A DNA stretch of 64,000 nucleotides from Sepiola atlantica (GCA_963556195.1 OY744533.1:52323808-52387807); one strand, 5' to 3'; positions 11,560 through 22,565 are shown, counted from the stretch's first letter. Translations and numbers: made by a program. The notes: generated by a model not told the origin, from the sequence alone.

Positions 11560-11844
11560 GGGGCAGATTTTTAAGGGAGACAACTGGGTGAGGAATTGCG
11601 CAGCAAAATATCAGTTCACATTACATTTAGATGTCTGCATATTAATATAGTCTGGGAAACAGGGAGCAGGAAGATAATTCCAAAGGCAAGCGATACGAGG
11701 AAAGAAGATGTTAGAGTAGAACATCTTCCGGCATCTTGGGACCTCTACAGAGAAGGGGTGTGGTTTTGCTGTCAGTCGGTTTGACCGGGGATATTTACGT
11801 TGGGGGTAAAGCACATTACGTGGAAGTACTTGGATAACAAGCAC
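11560..11844 (-). pseudogene. LINE C-terminal fragment
   Basis: On the minus strand the frame reads KPHPFSVEVPRCRKMFYSN, then FFPRIACLWNYLPAPCFPD, then MQTSKCNVN before a stop. The order HPF-VEVPRCR, FFPR, LWN-LP and CFPD is the extreme C-terminus of APE-type LINE polyproteins, after the RT domain. Past the stop the frame resumes as YFAAQFL, which matches the intact-looking end NRHLAAQLII in the fragment at 56180-56300. Everything upstream in the element is missing, consistent with 5' truncation at insertion. It is probably of the same broad family as the LINE at 34-37 kb, whose end contains EVPRCR in a shifted frame. Confidence 0.6.
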
Positions 11845-12218
11845 ATGAGTAACTAGAATTTCCGTACCATGATTGGGTTAGGTGGGGGGAGGTGCTGTCC
11901 TGGACCCTGTAATGATTATAAGGGGGCACCTTTCTCAAAATACTATAATGAAAATGGACCGCACATAACTGAAGTTATAGATTAAGAAAAGATTTAACTC
12001 ACCAAAAATGGAATCTAAAACTGATTGAAAGTTATGAGAAAAATATTTTAAAAACATATGTTTATGTTAACGGCGCTAAAGCATAGTCCCCTTGTGCTAA
12101 ACCTGATTAGAATCGGTCCAATGGTCCTAGGGTTTACTTCACAAACACACACACGTACAAACATCTCTAGCAGATACGTCTTCAACGTTCGTGACCTTCA
12201 CATGAGACAACAAGTATA

Positions 12219-12596
<378 letters not shown>

Positions 12597-12597
12597 A

Positions 12598-12800
12598 CGT
12601 AACAGTGTCCGGTAGCCGTGAGGATAGGGCAACTGCTTGCAGATTCTAGGCTGACTCTGTAAACCAGGTTCGCGTCACCCGACCGTCTGAAATTGTTACT
12701 TTGAAGCACTGATCAAGCTATAAGTTTTAAACGCTAGAATATGTAGGCATAACTATTCTAATATGTATTTATAAATATTATATATATATGTGTATATATA
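12598..12800 (+). mobile_element. tRNA-derived SINE-like repeat, copy 1
   Basis: A box-like TAGCCGTGAGGA (12613-12624) and B box GGTTCGCGTCACC (12667-12679) lie 42 bases apart, the layout of an internal RNA polymerase III promoter in a tRNA-derived SINE. Downstream CCGACCGTCTGAAATTGTTA and the AT-rich end are shared with the copy at 62645-62860. No complete cloverleaf can be drawn, so it is a retroposon, not a tRNA gene. Confidence 0.7.
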
Positions 12801-12823
12801 TATAATATTTATAAATACATATT

Positions 12824-12878
<55 letters not shown>
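12760..12878. repeat. perfect palindrome followed by (TA)n
   Basis: AATATGTATTTATAAATATT starts a 30-base arm that is mirrored exactly on the other strand up to 12823, around a few central bases (ATGTGT). A TA tract follows at about 12827-12878. The left arm is the AT-rich 3' end of the SINE, so the palindrome appears to be an inverted duplication of that end. Confidence 0.75.
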
Positions 12879-12880
<2 letters not shown>

Positions 12881-13014
12881 TAGAGTATCCCTCCCGTCAA
12901 AAATGATGCTTTCCCAGTAGTCGTAACGCTATTTATGTAGATATATTACTAAAATATTTATACGAAAATCAGAAAATTACGTCAGTAATTTAATTTTTCA
13001 TATATAATTATATT

Positions 13015-13325
13015 TCGGTGAGAAGCTTTCTGAGTTCAGTAAGACGATGATATTTTTCTAATCAAGATAGGATAGTGTATATTCAGGGCAAATCTTAGAC
13101 ACAATGTGAAGATTCAGTTTACTGTGTTGGTGGCCTAACCCTAACATTCTGTATCTTGCATGGCCTGCGCAGTGCATATATCTTGAAGATTTCGCTTACG
13201 TATAGTAACACAGTAAAGGACGTAAACATGTTTTGAATTGGATGGATCCAAGTTGCCTCATTGGAAGCTTTCTGAATTCCGTAAGATGATGATATTTTGC
13301 GATCAAGATATAATAGATCAGATCC
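13015..13325 (+). repeat. direct repeat pair, about 65 bp
   Basis: GAAGCTTTCTGA with AAGA(C/T)GATGATATTTT occurs at 13022-13080 and again at 13264-13322, spaced about 242 bp. The family is not recognised. Confidence 0.55.
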
Positions 13326-13329
13326 ATGA

Positions 13330-14160
13330 CTTGGTGTTTTGGTAATTCTGCCATCAACTCTCATGATTCCCTCTATTCCGTCTATAAATAAACTAATGCC
13401 CAATGTTGGCATTTCTTTGCTTACATCATTCTACAAATAAGCAATTTCCTTAGTAAAAGCCTGCAATTACATGATTTTAAGTATATATCAGCATCCGAAT
13501 ATCCAGTCGTCTGCATAATGTCTTGTATTCCAATTTTTGGTGGAAGGGGAGCACAGACTCTCTGTTATATTAAACCACTGTTTTAGAGAAAAAATTGGAT
13601 TCCGGAAGAATCATATTTTCAGGACGTAAACGCCTTAAACTATTGAATAACCAGTAATCCAGTATCTGAGTAATTTTCCCCAGTGACATACCGCAAGAAA
13701 GTAAGTTTTCGTTATTCTCTTCAATCAGATCATACACGGTGGCCCATGAAATCGTTAATAAAATTTGCAATCCTTTCTGCAATCCAACCATATTTGGTAC
13801 AAATACACTTTAGTCTATGCCTGACTTGTCCACCAGGTTTCAGTGATGAATGACCAGCATTTCTTGTTTTATAACCTTTCAATGATAAGCATATCTGAAT
13901 ACGACATGCAAAATTGTCAATAACTCCGACAGCACAATCCTCTCTTGGCACTGTGCTGGTCCTCTACAGCTCAGGAATAGTCTAGGGATTTTTTGATAGA
14001 GATGATCTGTGAGATACCCCTACAGATAAAAATGTAAAATGGTTAAGGTCCGATGAGTGTGACGCTCATTCAGGAACACCTCCTACTGATGAGACGATCT
14101 CCATTAAATGGCGATAAAAAAGTATGTTGGATACTAATGACTTAGATTTGGTGAGCAAGT
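13330..14160. other. no gene recognised
   Basis: Minus-strand open frames of about 70 codons at 13570-13791 and 13730-13951 show no domain I can name. No terminal repeats were seen. Confidence 0.4.
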
Positions 14161-14257
14161 TAATCATATAGTGAAGTTTATTTGCACCAAATATGCTTGA
14201 ATTACAGAAAGGTTGTAAATTTTATAAACAGTTCTATAAGGGGCATTTGGAAGGGAA

Positions 14258-14259
<2 letters not shown>

Positions 14260-14319
<60 letters not shown>
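14260..14319. repeat. (TA)n microsatellite
   Basis: Uninterrupted TA tract of about 60 bp. Confidence 0.95.
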
Positions 14320-14320
<1 letters not shown>

Positions 14321-14343
14321 TTACGATGTTTTTCTTTGCAGAA

Positions 14344-14760
14344 ATTAAAGACCGCAAACAATTTTTTTTTTTAATGAATAAAATTCGTTTATTAAAAAAC
14401 TGAGATTTTTCCTTTTCATTTCGTTGGTATTAGCCCCAGAATGAGGTGAGCCTCCTGTGATAACAGACTCATATATGTCCGATGTTGCTGACACGAGGTT
14501 TTAAATGAAGTCTGTCTTTCGGTGGGAACGCGCGTGGTTGCACTAGTATGAAAAACGAGAGTCGATCACATCTTGGAAAATTGTTTCGTAACGTATACGA
14601 ATTTTCTTTACAAAAATTTGAAACTAAAAACATTTTTTAAAAGATTTAATGAATAAAATTCATTTATTTAGAAGCTGAGACTTTCGGCAAAAATCTTGCC
14701 TTACACAAGTGTGACTTTTTTTCTTTACCTTTTTAATTTCGCTGGTACTAGACCCAGAAA
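14344..14760 (+). repeat. direct repeat pair
   Basis: TTTAATGAATAAAATTC and a following GAGA-TTT and GGTA-TAG-CCCAGAA block occur at 14370-14441 and, diverged and longer, at 14645-14759. The family is not recognised. Confidence 0.55.
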
Positions 14761-14834
14761 TTAATTAAGGGAAGCAACTCCGTTGAGAGTGGTTTCTCAT
14801 GTTCGTTAAGATCCGTGGTGTGAAGTCAAAAAGT

Positions 14835-15176
14835 AGTTATGCTTTGTTTTTAAAGGCATCGGGGATAGTATCAATATTTATTAAATCATTAATTTATTAT
14901 TTTATTTTTTATTTTATCCTATTCGGCATTCACTGTTGAAGTAAGTATTATTCTTATATAGCTAATATTGTTCAGGTCTGAGCCTAATTATTATTGTTAC
15001 GAAGTGAATATTCTCAACCTAAAGTTTTGTTTTTAAAGGCGCCAGGGATAGCCTTTATATTTATTAATTTAATTATTAATAATTCTATTTCAGTTTTCCT
15101 TATTCGACAATGTTGAAGTAAGTATATTTCTTTTATAGCGAATATTATTCAGGCCTAATCTTAATTATTATTATTT
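14835..15176 (+). repeat. tandem duplication (about 182-bp unit) that carries the LINE target
   Basis: Two units start with TTTGTTTTTAAAGGC at 14843 and 15025 and contain GTTGAAGTAAGTAT, then a TTCAGG-CT segment, then a TTATTATT run. The beginning of a third unit (AAGTGAATATTTTCGG) appears at 18592, directly after the LINE and its microsatellite. The LINE at 15177-18507 is therefore inserted inside this array at a TTA run. Confidence 0.7.
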
Positions 15177-15484
15177 ACTCACTCGGAGTTGTCACACTGG
15201 TCATCGTCAGTGATCGCCCACTGCCGACAACCTGTGGTATTCCCTGGGGTCTGAGTGGCAACAAGTCTCCTCAGACTTCCAGTATGCTCCACCTCTTTTC
15301 GTTCATCACCGCTGATGACCTTGCGGTAATCGCAACAGCCACCTACCAACGATTTTCCGCTGATAAGGGCCATTAGTCCCCTCTGGGGCCCGAGTGGCAA
15401 CAAGCCTCCCCAAGGTCCCAGAGCTGTCCGCGCTCTTCCAGTGGAGGTCTGGTTTGCGTTTTCCCTCCTCGACCCTCTGTCCAT
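15177..15484 (-). other. Dong-like LINE copy A: 3' end
   Basis: The 3' terminal 300 bases hold an open frame with no domain. The last block (SLRRLVATQTPGNTTG in that frame, then CGATCACTGACGATGAC at the DNA level) is matched in copy B at 28355-28450, which shows it is a conserved element end, probably the RNA recognised by its own RT. Confidence 0.6.
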
Positions 15485-15730
15485 AATTTTCGTGGCGTCA
15501 GCCTATGCTTGCGCCTCTCTCGTGTGGTTGTATTTTCCCCGGTTCTGTTGTTTTGTGCTTCCATGTGTTTGTTCTCCATTCGTTGCTTATGTGGGTTGGT
15601 TTCCGCATTCGAAGACATTTCTCAGGATTGTAGCTGTTTTGATCATTATAGTCTTTTGTATGGTCTCAGTTATCCCTTTGATTCCTATTTCTCCTAGTCT
15701 TTACTCCATGTTTTTGGGGATTGTTCCTAG

Positions 15731-16175
15731 TTATCCTATGATTATTGGTGTTATACTGACTTTTTTCATGTTCCATATTCCTTTCAATTCTCTGGCAAGT
15801 TCAGTATATTTGCTTATTTTTTCCGTCTCTTTGATCTTCACTCTGTGGTCTGCTGGAACGGCAAAGTCCACGATTTTGCAGGATTTTTTTTTCTTGTTGA
15901 TTATTATCATATCCGGTCTCCTTGCTGTTATGGGTTTGTCTGTTTGTACATTCATATCCCATATGATTTTGTGTTTTTCGTTTTCTAGTACAGTTTCTGG
16001 TTTGTGTTTGTACCGTTTTTTTGCATATTCGAAATTCAGTTGTTTGCACATTTCCCGGTGTACTTCTTTCCCCACGCTATCATGTCTGTTCTTGTATTCC
16101 CTTTGTGCTAGCTTGCTGCATTCACTTATTATATGATTTATCGTTTCGTCTCTTTGTCCACACAATCGGCATTTG
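15731..16175 (-). pseudogene. Dong-like LINE copy A: CCHC knuckle and restriction-like endonuclease
   Basis: The segment starts with a C-x2-C-x8-H-x4-C knuckle (CRLCGQRDETINHIISEC), followed by KLAQREYKNRHD. The endonuclease core is ARRPDMIIINKKKKSCKIVD followed by FAVPADHRVK, the R-PD...K-x-C-x-IVD pattern of the R2/R4 endonuclease that nicks the target DNA. It ends after KKVSITPIIIG at a stop; downstream, in frame, TIPKNMEKRLGEIGI and a TATILRNV segment are still readable. The catalytic residues look intact. Confidence 0.85.
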
Positions 16176-16554
16176 CTGTTTTCCTGGGTTTTATCTATCT
16201 TTGCTTTAATAAAGTTTGTCCTAATCGCATTGTTCTGTGCGACCGTCAGCAGAGATTCCGTTTCTCTGTTCAGGTGTCCTTTTCTTAACCATGCCCAGCT
16301 GTTTTCATTGGCTTCATCGCTTGTGAGTCTTATAAAGCGTCCATGTAGTTGTTTTTCTTTCCACTTTTCCTTTCTTGTCTTTTTGTTTCTGGCTTCAGTG
16401 CTTCCGGGGTTGTTTGTTGGGCTGGTGTCTCTTGCTGTGGTGATCAGTCTTTCCGTGATCTGGGTTACATATTTCTCCAGCTTTTACAGTCTTATATCTT
16501 TACCAGTCCTCTACCTCCTTCATTTCTTTTCATGTAGAGTCTGCCCGTATCGTC

Positions 16555-16917
16555 TTATGGGTGCAATGCATTGTGCATAGTCATTAGTTTTCTAGTCCTT
16601 TGGTCAAGGTGCCAGAGTTCTTCTTTGGTCCAGCCTATGAATGGTCCAGAGTATCTTATTAGTGATACAGCCCATGTGTTTATTCCTTTTACTAGGTTTC
16701 TGCTATATAGTTTAGTTTCTAAGAGTTTCCTTGTTCTTCGTAAATATTCTTTTCCAATCGTCTCTTTCATTTCTGTATATTTGATTGTGTCTGCTTCCAG
16801 AACTCCCAGGTATTTATAACTGCTTGTTCTCCTAGCGCCCTCATCTCCTCTTGGTTGGGGAGTTCTATACCTTCTGTCGTCTCCAGTTTTCCTCTTTTGA
16901 TCTCTAGCAGTGCACAT
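16555..16917 (-). pseudogene. Dong-like LINE copy A: RT thumb region
   Basis: Frame-shifted continuation of the RT polyprotein. Diagnostic phrases are YKYLGVLEADTIKYTEMKET, LRRTRKLLETKLYSRN, NTWAVSLIRYSGPFIGWTKE and RTRKLMTMHNALHP, the conserved thumb segment of RLE-type LINEs. A stop follows HNALHP; copy B has the same block (TMPNALHP) at 26943, so the change is specific to this copy. Confidence 0.75.
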
Positions 16918-17825
16918 TTTTCTATTCCAAACTCCATTTGGATATCCTGGCTGAATATCCTGGCTGTGTTTACCAGCTTTTCCAGTTCTTTTTTGTTTTT
17001 TGCAAACAGTTTAAGGTCATCCATGTACATCAGGTTGTTTATTCTTTGTTCTGTATCCGTAAACCTGTATCCGGCATCACACTTTCTGAGTATGTAGTTG
17101 AGTGGCATCATGGTTATTATAAACAGTAGTGGTGATAGAGAGTCTCCTTGATAAATGCCTCTCTGTATTTTTATCTCAGACAGGTATTGTCCTCCGGCTG
17201 TCAGTTTTAGTCTCCATGTTTCCATTGCTTTCTGGATGAGATTAATAATCCTGTCTGGTATCTTGTATATTTTTAAGCATTCAATTATCCATGTTTGGGG
17301 GATTCTGTCGTAGGCTTTCTTGTAGTCAATCCATACCATGGTTATGTTCTTTCGTCTGCTCTTCACCTCCTTCAGGGTCTTTTAATCAATGTATAGTAGA
17401 TCATGTGCCCCTCTTTGTCCTTTCCGGCATCCTTTTTGCTCCTCGGGGAGCAGTCCACGTTTGTCCAGGGATTGGTAGATTTGTTCTCTCAGTTGTGCTG
17501 TGAGAATTTTCCACAGTATTGGTAGACATGCTATCGGTCTGTAGTTGCTGGGGGTCGTTCCCTTTCTGGGGTCTTTTTGTATTAGTGTTGTTCTTCCTAC
17601 CGTCATCCATTCTGGTACGTCTGTTTTGCGGATACATCCACTCAGTTTCTGCGCTATTCTTTCATGCAGGGTCGTGAATTTTTTAAACCAGTATGCATGT
17701 ATTCCATCGTGGCCTGGTGCTCTCCAGTTTGCCATTTTTCTTATGGTTTTCTTGATAGTTTCTTTGCTGATTTCTGTTTCGGTTCCTTGTTCGATTTCCT
17801 GCAGTTCATCTTTCATGTTTTTCAA
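16767..17825 (-). pseudogene. Dong-like LINE copy A: reverse transcriptase domain
   Basis: Two collinear segments make up the RT. The first (17825-17382) has NWRAPGHDGIHAYWFKK and NYRPIACLPILWKI, the fingers motifs. It ends at an in-frame stop in a 17-bp gap. The second (17366-16767) has motif A WIDYKKAYDRIPQTW, motif B RGIYQGDSLSPLLF and motif C YMDDLKLFA, so both catalytic Asp of YMDD and the motif A Asp are present. The enzyme would copy the element RNA at a nicked target. The frame is lost near 16767 in a region where a longer polyprotein should continue. Confidence 0.85.
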
Positions 17826-17945
17826 CCATTGGGCATTCTTGTTGTGCTTTTTTGGTTCTTCCCATATCTTGCTCCAGAATTGTTTTGTTTCTGTTGGGTT
17901 CGGTTGCTCTGTTGTTGTTTTTTCTCCATGTACGTTTTTGTAGAA

Positions 17946-18480
17946 CTAGCTTTCATTGTTTTCAAAGGTCCTGTTCTGTTTGCTCTGTTCTGATTTGTAC
18001 CTGTATCGTCTCAGTCTTCCTTCTATTGCTGCTATCCTTTGTTTTATTTCTTCATGTTTCTCATTTAGTTTTTCCTTGCGTTTCTGATTTTTGCTTCTTA
18101 ATCGTTTCATGTCCTCCTTCCTTCTGTTCACGGTTTTAGCTTCTTTCCGAAGTTTGGTGATCTGGGTTTCCAGTCTGATTTCCCATCCAGGTTTTGTCGG
18201 TCCTCTCTTTTGTCCATTCTCTTCGTTTCTTAGTTTCATACTTACCGATTTTGCCCCTGCATATATCAGGTTGTTTAGGTCTGTAATAGTTTCTGTTGGG
18301 ATGTGTGTGAGGAGTCTATTTACTCTTTCTGTTTCTGCTTGTAACTTCTTCGCTACTTCATTCCGGAGAGATGGGAGTTTTGCTTTGTTTTCTAACATGT
18401 ATCGTCAAATTTTCTCCACTTCACTTACTTCTTTTTCGTTGAGTATTATCTCAGCAGGTTCTGTGGTTCCGCAGTCTTCT
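17946..18480 (-). pseudogene. Dong-like LINE copy A: N-terminal coiled region
   Basis: From the 5' side the frame reads EIEDCGTTEPAEI and NEKEVSEVEKI, hits one stop near 18400, then continues from MLENKAKLPSLRNEV for 150 residues. It is rich in Lys, Arg and Glu (for example RRKEDMKRLRSKNQKRKEK) and predicted by eye to be helical or coiled. The block TETITDLNNLIYAG is conserved in copy B (TDTITDLNNLIYAG), so it is a constrained part of the family. Likely role is nucleic-acid binding ahead of the RT; no zinc finger is visible in what remains. Confidence 0.65.
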
Positions 18481-18507
18481 ATCTCCCCTGGTTCTGTGAT
18501 TGTTCTT

Positions 18508-18590
<83 letters not shown>

Positions 18591-18592
18591 AA
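18508..18592. repeat. (CTT)n(ATT)n microsatellite at the LINE 5' edge
   Basis: About ten CTT units followed by about eighteen ATT units. The ATT part is the target microsatellite; the CTT part adjoins the truncated LINE 5' end. Confidence 0.95.
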
Positions 18593-18981
18593 AGTGAATA
18601 TTTTCGGCTTAAGTTTTTTTTTTTAAGTATATATACAAGAATTAAAATTACTTATTTTATTTTTGTTTATCTTATTTGTTTGTTTGGTGGTATAATTAAT
18701 GTTTTGTTTTTAAGTATTTTATTTAATTATTTAAATATATATTTATTTATTATTCTTTTTGCTTTTTGCTCCATATTTGTTGTCTGGTTTTCAAGCTCGT
18801 GAAGTGGGGGATTTTTCAAAAGGTAAGTTTATTAGGACTAGCTGTGTTCGTGAATCCACCTGATTTATTTAGTTACTTTAGATTTGTTGTAACGGGTTGG
18901 GTTATTAGATACTGATTGAAGTTTGTTAATTGTTGGTAGATATAGCCGGAATGTGGACTATGCCATGCCGACGTTCCAATG

Positions 18982-19356
18982 TTATATTTCTGTCAATATT
19001 ATGTGGATAAATGTCATTTTTCCGAAGTATATGCATGTGAATGTTAAGTTATCAAAGGTATGTATCAAACTAAAAATGTGAATCTGATTAAGTCGGTTAT
19101 TAATTTCGAGATGCAATTTTAGTATTAATATTGATTCTTTCATCCGTAGCTTGCCGATGTTTCTTTCTATGGCTAGGGTATCTATCTTGTTTGATTTGTT
19201 GGTGTTGTTGCATGCGTAGATGTGTTTGTGGATGGTAAGGGTACGTGTTTGCAGGAGTTCTTTGATTGTCACGTGTAAGAGCCTCACTGATCTACCGATG
19301 TAAAATGTGTTGTATGTGGTGCACTGTATGCAATATACAATGCATTGCGGTGGCAT
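18982..19356 (-). pseudogene. Penelope-like element 1: GIY-YIG endonuclease
   Basis: MPPQCIVYCIQCTTYNTFYI carries the VYCI and YIG half-motifs of a GIY-YIG nuclease preceded by a Cys cluster. RSVRLLHVTIKELLQT supplies the conserved Arg-containing helix, and KHIYACNNTN the region near the catalytic Glu. It lies at the C-terminus of the element, as in canonical Penelope-like elements. The frame itself is open for 124 residues. Confidence 0.6.
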
Positions 19357-19880
19357 GTTCCTGTGGTATTCAAGGGGCAGTTCGCTAGGGTGCGGGGTAT
19401 ATTATTGTTATTAATGTTGCGGGGAGTTAATTGTTTCCGCGGTGATGTCCCGGAGTATGTGAGCTGTATATCGAGACTCTCCTTATCTATAGCTATGCAG
19501 ATAGCCGTAGTAATCTTGTCATTGAAGTGCAGCATACTATGCACTCTACATAGTTACTGACTGCATATCCTATAGCAACCTCAATTTGGTCTTACTGCTA
19601 CCGATATACATGAACCCCTACACATAATAATAGACCAAACATATTTACATAAAAACAAAACACATATAAATAACAGAACATGTGTAAGAAAGAGTATGTT
19701 GCGTCCGTCTTCGGAGTTTCCCGGAGTGCTCAATTGTGGGTGTGGGGAATTCGTTTGTTTTTAGTACTTGCTGGTATTTCTTGCTGCATGCAGTTTTGTT
19801 AGCTTCCTGCATTTATGACAGATGTGGGTTAACTCGTTCCCACCATAGCCTATTTTAGCCTTACGAGAGAGGGTCGATTT

Positions 19881-20538
19881 TTAATGTATGAATGTGTATC
19901 TACAGGCGGCCTCTCTGTAGTATTTAGTAGTTATGTCTCCTTCTTCGGAAATGTTGAGGTTGAAATCTAAAAGTGCCAAGGACCTAGAAGTGTTGAGATG
20001 CTCAATTGTGAACTCTGTGTGTGGGTCAGTGTTGTTGAATGTAGTAAAGTTTGTGTTTGACTTTATCCGGGACAGTGATGGAATGGGAATAGCGTCCACG
20101 TATCGTGTGAAAGGGGTTGAGTGCATAGCATTCCAATTTATCCATTAACATGATGGCTAGCAATTCCTCGAGGCTGTTCTGTTACTTGTTTGTATGTGTT
20201 TTGTTTTATCTAAATATGTGTTGTCTATTATTATATGTAGGAGTTTATGTATATCGGTAGCAGTGAGACCAAATTGAGGTTGCGAGAGGAGATGCATTCA
20301 GTAACTATGTCGAGTGCTTAATATGCTGGTGCAGAGATGTAGAGGGCTACGAGATCGAGGCTGCAGACATACCGGTTGTGTCAAGTTGTTCTAGTGGTAG
20401 TAAATTTAACCTGCGGATGACTTCATCCGAACTGCTAACGTGCCCAGGAATATTGAGAGTAGAGATTTTAGCTGATGGGTGGGGGAGGCCAGAGGATTTT
20501 GTAGAGTGGTGCCAGTATGCTGGATACCATAGATCCAA
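19881..20538 (-). pseudogene. Penelope-like element 1: RT palm remnant
   Basis: The frame at 20126-19881 has RYVDAIPIP, where the catalytic RYVDD motif would lie, so the second Asp is lost. It is followed by EFTIEHLNTSRSLALLDFNL, matching the FTIE...LPFLD segment that follows motif C in Penelope RTs, and later YREAACRYTFIH. The upstream part around 20538-20347 is open (63 residues) but only weakly recognisable. Confidence 0.6.
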
Positions 20539-20787
20539 CTTAGTAGTGGTACCGGTCTCATGGGTCTTGATGACATGGTAGAAATAGGAAGCTTACTGTT
20601 TCTTGTAATAGTTTTTTATCCATAGTTATTAGGGATGTTTCTCGTTTTGCAAAAGTTAGTTCAGGCCTGTGATAAACTGGTGCTTGATTTTTTCGGAAGC
20701 GATATTGGAAACGGGCGTGTAGAGTGTGCCCTTGCTAAGGTGTATAAATGCAAGAGTGTCGTATGTGTCACGTGAGATAACATCGAA

Positions 20788-21607
20788 TTATTTCCATTTG
20801 TCAGAAGGTAAGGAGATAAGATCTTTATCTCTTAGATTTTTAAGGGTGGCTTGCTGTGATCTTGTCAAATTGAGTATAATTTTTTTTTCTTGCTGTTTGA
20901 TAGAGAATATGTCATGTTTTAGACGTGTCCGCTTCAGGTCCAACTCGCAGTTGTTCGGTGGTGGATATAGTGGGTGATCAAGTTGGTATACGGGGAAACT
21001 GACGGCATTGTTGACATGTGTGGTGTGATTGATGACAACCAGCCACTTGAGGTGGTAGGCTATCCTGTAGAACTGTGTCTCTATATTGAGACTGGTGGTG
21101 TTATTGATTCTATAATTTGTGATGAATTTGGATCCGAGGCTGAGAAGGTCTATTTCATCTTGTAAGAGGAAATCCTTTAAATCTGTGACGAGGTGGGATA
21201 CTGTGTGCTGTTTGTTGTTGTTGTACGGCGGGTTATCATTATTGAGTCTGCTAGTGTGTGTATGTGGCTGTTTCTGTAACTGAGCCGTATGAATCTGTGT
21301 TTGAGTCTTATTTTTCATATGGACAGTGTAGTGATAGAACTTATCTGTTGCTGTGGGCCTCTCTAGGCGTTTAGGTTCCCAGCATATATTAAGCTCAGCT
21401 CGTGATGTTGTTGATGTGCTGATGTAACAGGTATTGTAACTGCTGGAGGTGTATGTAATCACGTGAGGTCTTTAGTTTACGTAGGCGGAAACATGTGGAC
21501 AGATGTATGTTTCTGATGGCGGTGGGTATAATATTGTCTTTCAGGCAACGTTTGAGTGAATTACTCTGGCAGCCGGATCTTGCTCGTTTTTCCAAAAGTT
21601 GAAACAA
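20788..21607 (-). pseudogene. Penelope-like element 1: N-terminal and early RT region
   Basis: Overlapping minus-strand frames carry CQSNSLKRCLKDNIIPTAI and CFRLRKLKTSRDYIHLQQ, then LLSLGSKFITNYRINNTTSL, and near the end LKNLRDKDLISLPSDKWK. The LGSKF and LKNLR-KDLISLPSDK blocks correspond to the L-LG-KF and LK-DKDI-I-PADKG signatures ahead of the palm of Penelope RTs. A stop follows immediately. Confidence 0.6.
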
Positions 21608-21639
21608 TTTGTTGGTTGTTACAAAACTGGATCAGACTT

Positions 21640-22055
21640 AGTAAATAATAGGTTACTGTAGTTTGCCTGACGCATTGTTTAGTGTGTATAAAAAGGTAAT
21701 TGATAAAAGGCAATACAATGCAGAAGTGTAACGGATAAACACGAACTGAAACAAACATATAACGGTGGAATGTGCTTTACAGTTTCCACTTTTTTATTGA
21801 TACAATATATTTGTTTATTTTTTATATTATATTAAAATCTTACTCGCGGCCGTGCGGTTCGATAAAAGTTCCGTATAACATAATATTTCGGGAAGAAATT
21901 TTCCCTTCATCAGATGTGTGTTCAACCTTAATTCAAACGTGCATAGGAAAACCGTTGCTGGTGAGGACTATTCAGCAGATCGGGTCCTTCCTTGTCTCTG
22001 CTGACCTAGCTTCTACTTCCACAAGGTCCATTATATATATTTAATTAATGGGCTT
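21640..22055. other. no gene recognised
   Basis: Apart from the hammerhead-like motif, this stretch between the Penelope-like element and the Gypsy remnant holds only AT-rich DNA and a short purine-rich segment. Confidence 0.4.
21886..21913 (-). ncRNA. hammerhead-like motif upstream of Penelope-like element 1
   Basis: On the minus strand the sequence is CTGATGA, then A, then a GGGAA/TTCCC stem closed by a six-base loop, then GAAA. CUGAUGA and GAAA flanking stem II form the hammerhead core. The extra A after CUGAUGA and only a weak 3-bp possible stem III make it non-canonical. It is on the same strand as the Penelope-like element and about 280 bp upstream of its first readable codons, where such motifs are known to occur in this class. 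Confidence 0.35.
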
Positions 22056-22565
22056 TGAGATTTCTTCTTCCTAAGCCTCCAGTGGAAGGTGGCTCAGACA
22101 ATCCGCATTACCATTGAGGAATCCATCTCAGTATTCCGTTGTAATTATAGGCAGTCAAGAACAAGACCCAAATATGTACCCAGGCAGCGGACATAGCTGG
22201 AATTGGTTTGTCATCTGCAAATAGACCAAACAACGGTTTATGATCAGTGAACACCGTTAAGGTGATCTTCATTGCAGAAATCAGGGAAAGTCTCTCCTTT
22301 TCAATGTATGAATAGTTCCGTTCAGCATCCGAGAGCGTTCAGGAAATGTAACATACTGGCTTTTCACTGCTTCTATCCTATGCACCAACACAGCTACCAA
22401 ACCATAGGTAGAAGCATCCACTTGCACAAGTGTGAGCTTGAAAGGTTCAAAATGAGTCAAACGGGTGCCGTACACAGCATTTTATTATTTCTTCAAAGGC
22501 TTTCTGTTTGCAGATTCCCCACATCCAAAATGCGCTTTTTCTCATTAGAGTCCATCTGCTAACGT
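22056..22565 (-). pseudogene. Ty3/Gypsy RT-thumb and RNase H remnant
   Basis: Across frames the minus strand gives KSAFWMWGICKQKAFEEIIK, then LVQVDASTYGLVAVLVH (RNase H, first Asp), then TLSDAERNYSYIEKERLSLI (catalytic Glu), then VFTDHKPLFGLFADDKPIPA (second Asp), and finally a NADCLSHLPLE segment that normally leads to the integrase. This is the RNase H of a Gypsy polyprotein in the style of the Mag-like clade. At least three frame changes and several stops make it dead. Protease, RT palm and integrase are missing. Confidence 0.8.

Larger units (their letters stand above)
15177..18507 (-). mobile_element. Dong/R4-type non-LTR retrotransposon, copy A
   Basis: A 3.3-kb LINE on the minus strand with, in order, a charged N-terminal region, reverse transcriptase, a CCHC knuckle, a restriction-like endonuclease and a 3' UTR. 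The 3' end reads GAGTGAG and then TAAATAATAATAAT on the coding strand; the 5' side is bounded by (CTT)n(ATT)n. R4-clade Dong elements are known to insert into TAA repeats, which fits both boundaries. The same family lies at 25085-28450 in the opposite orientation. Copy A is broken by a few stops and frame changes but keeps the main catalytic motifs. The 5' end is truncated, since the open frame runs out of the microsatellite. Confidence 0.85.
18900..21640 (-). mobile_element. Penelope-like element 1, degraded
   Basis: Minus-strand pieces follow the order of a GIY-YIG-containing Penelope-like element: an N-terminal region (21607-20788), the RT (about 20580-19881) and a C-terminal GIY-YIG endonuclease (19356-18982). 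Many stops and shifts separate them. Penelope-like elements encode an RT related to telomerase with a C-terminal GIY-YIG nuclease. No terminal repeat could be paired, and the 3' limit is uncertain. Confidence 0.7.

Noticed and set aside
13119..13412. Possible BEL/Pao integrase segment (GIEGIMRVDGRI)
   Set aside because: One short resemblance to a G-RVGGR motif, with no following His/Cys module in any frame.
15441..18139. Long plus-strand frames rich in Phe, Leu and Cys (up to 231 codons)
   Set aside because: They are antisense shadows of the Dong-like LINE coding strand, which carries clear RT and endonuclease motifs.
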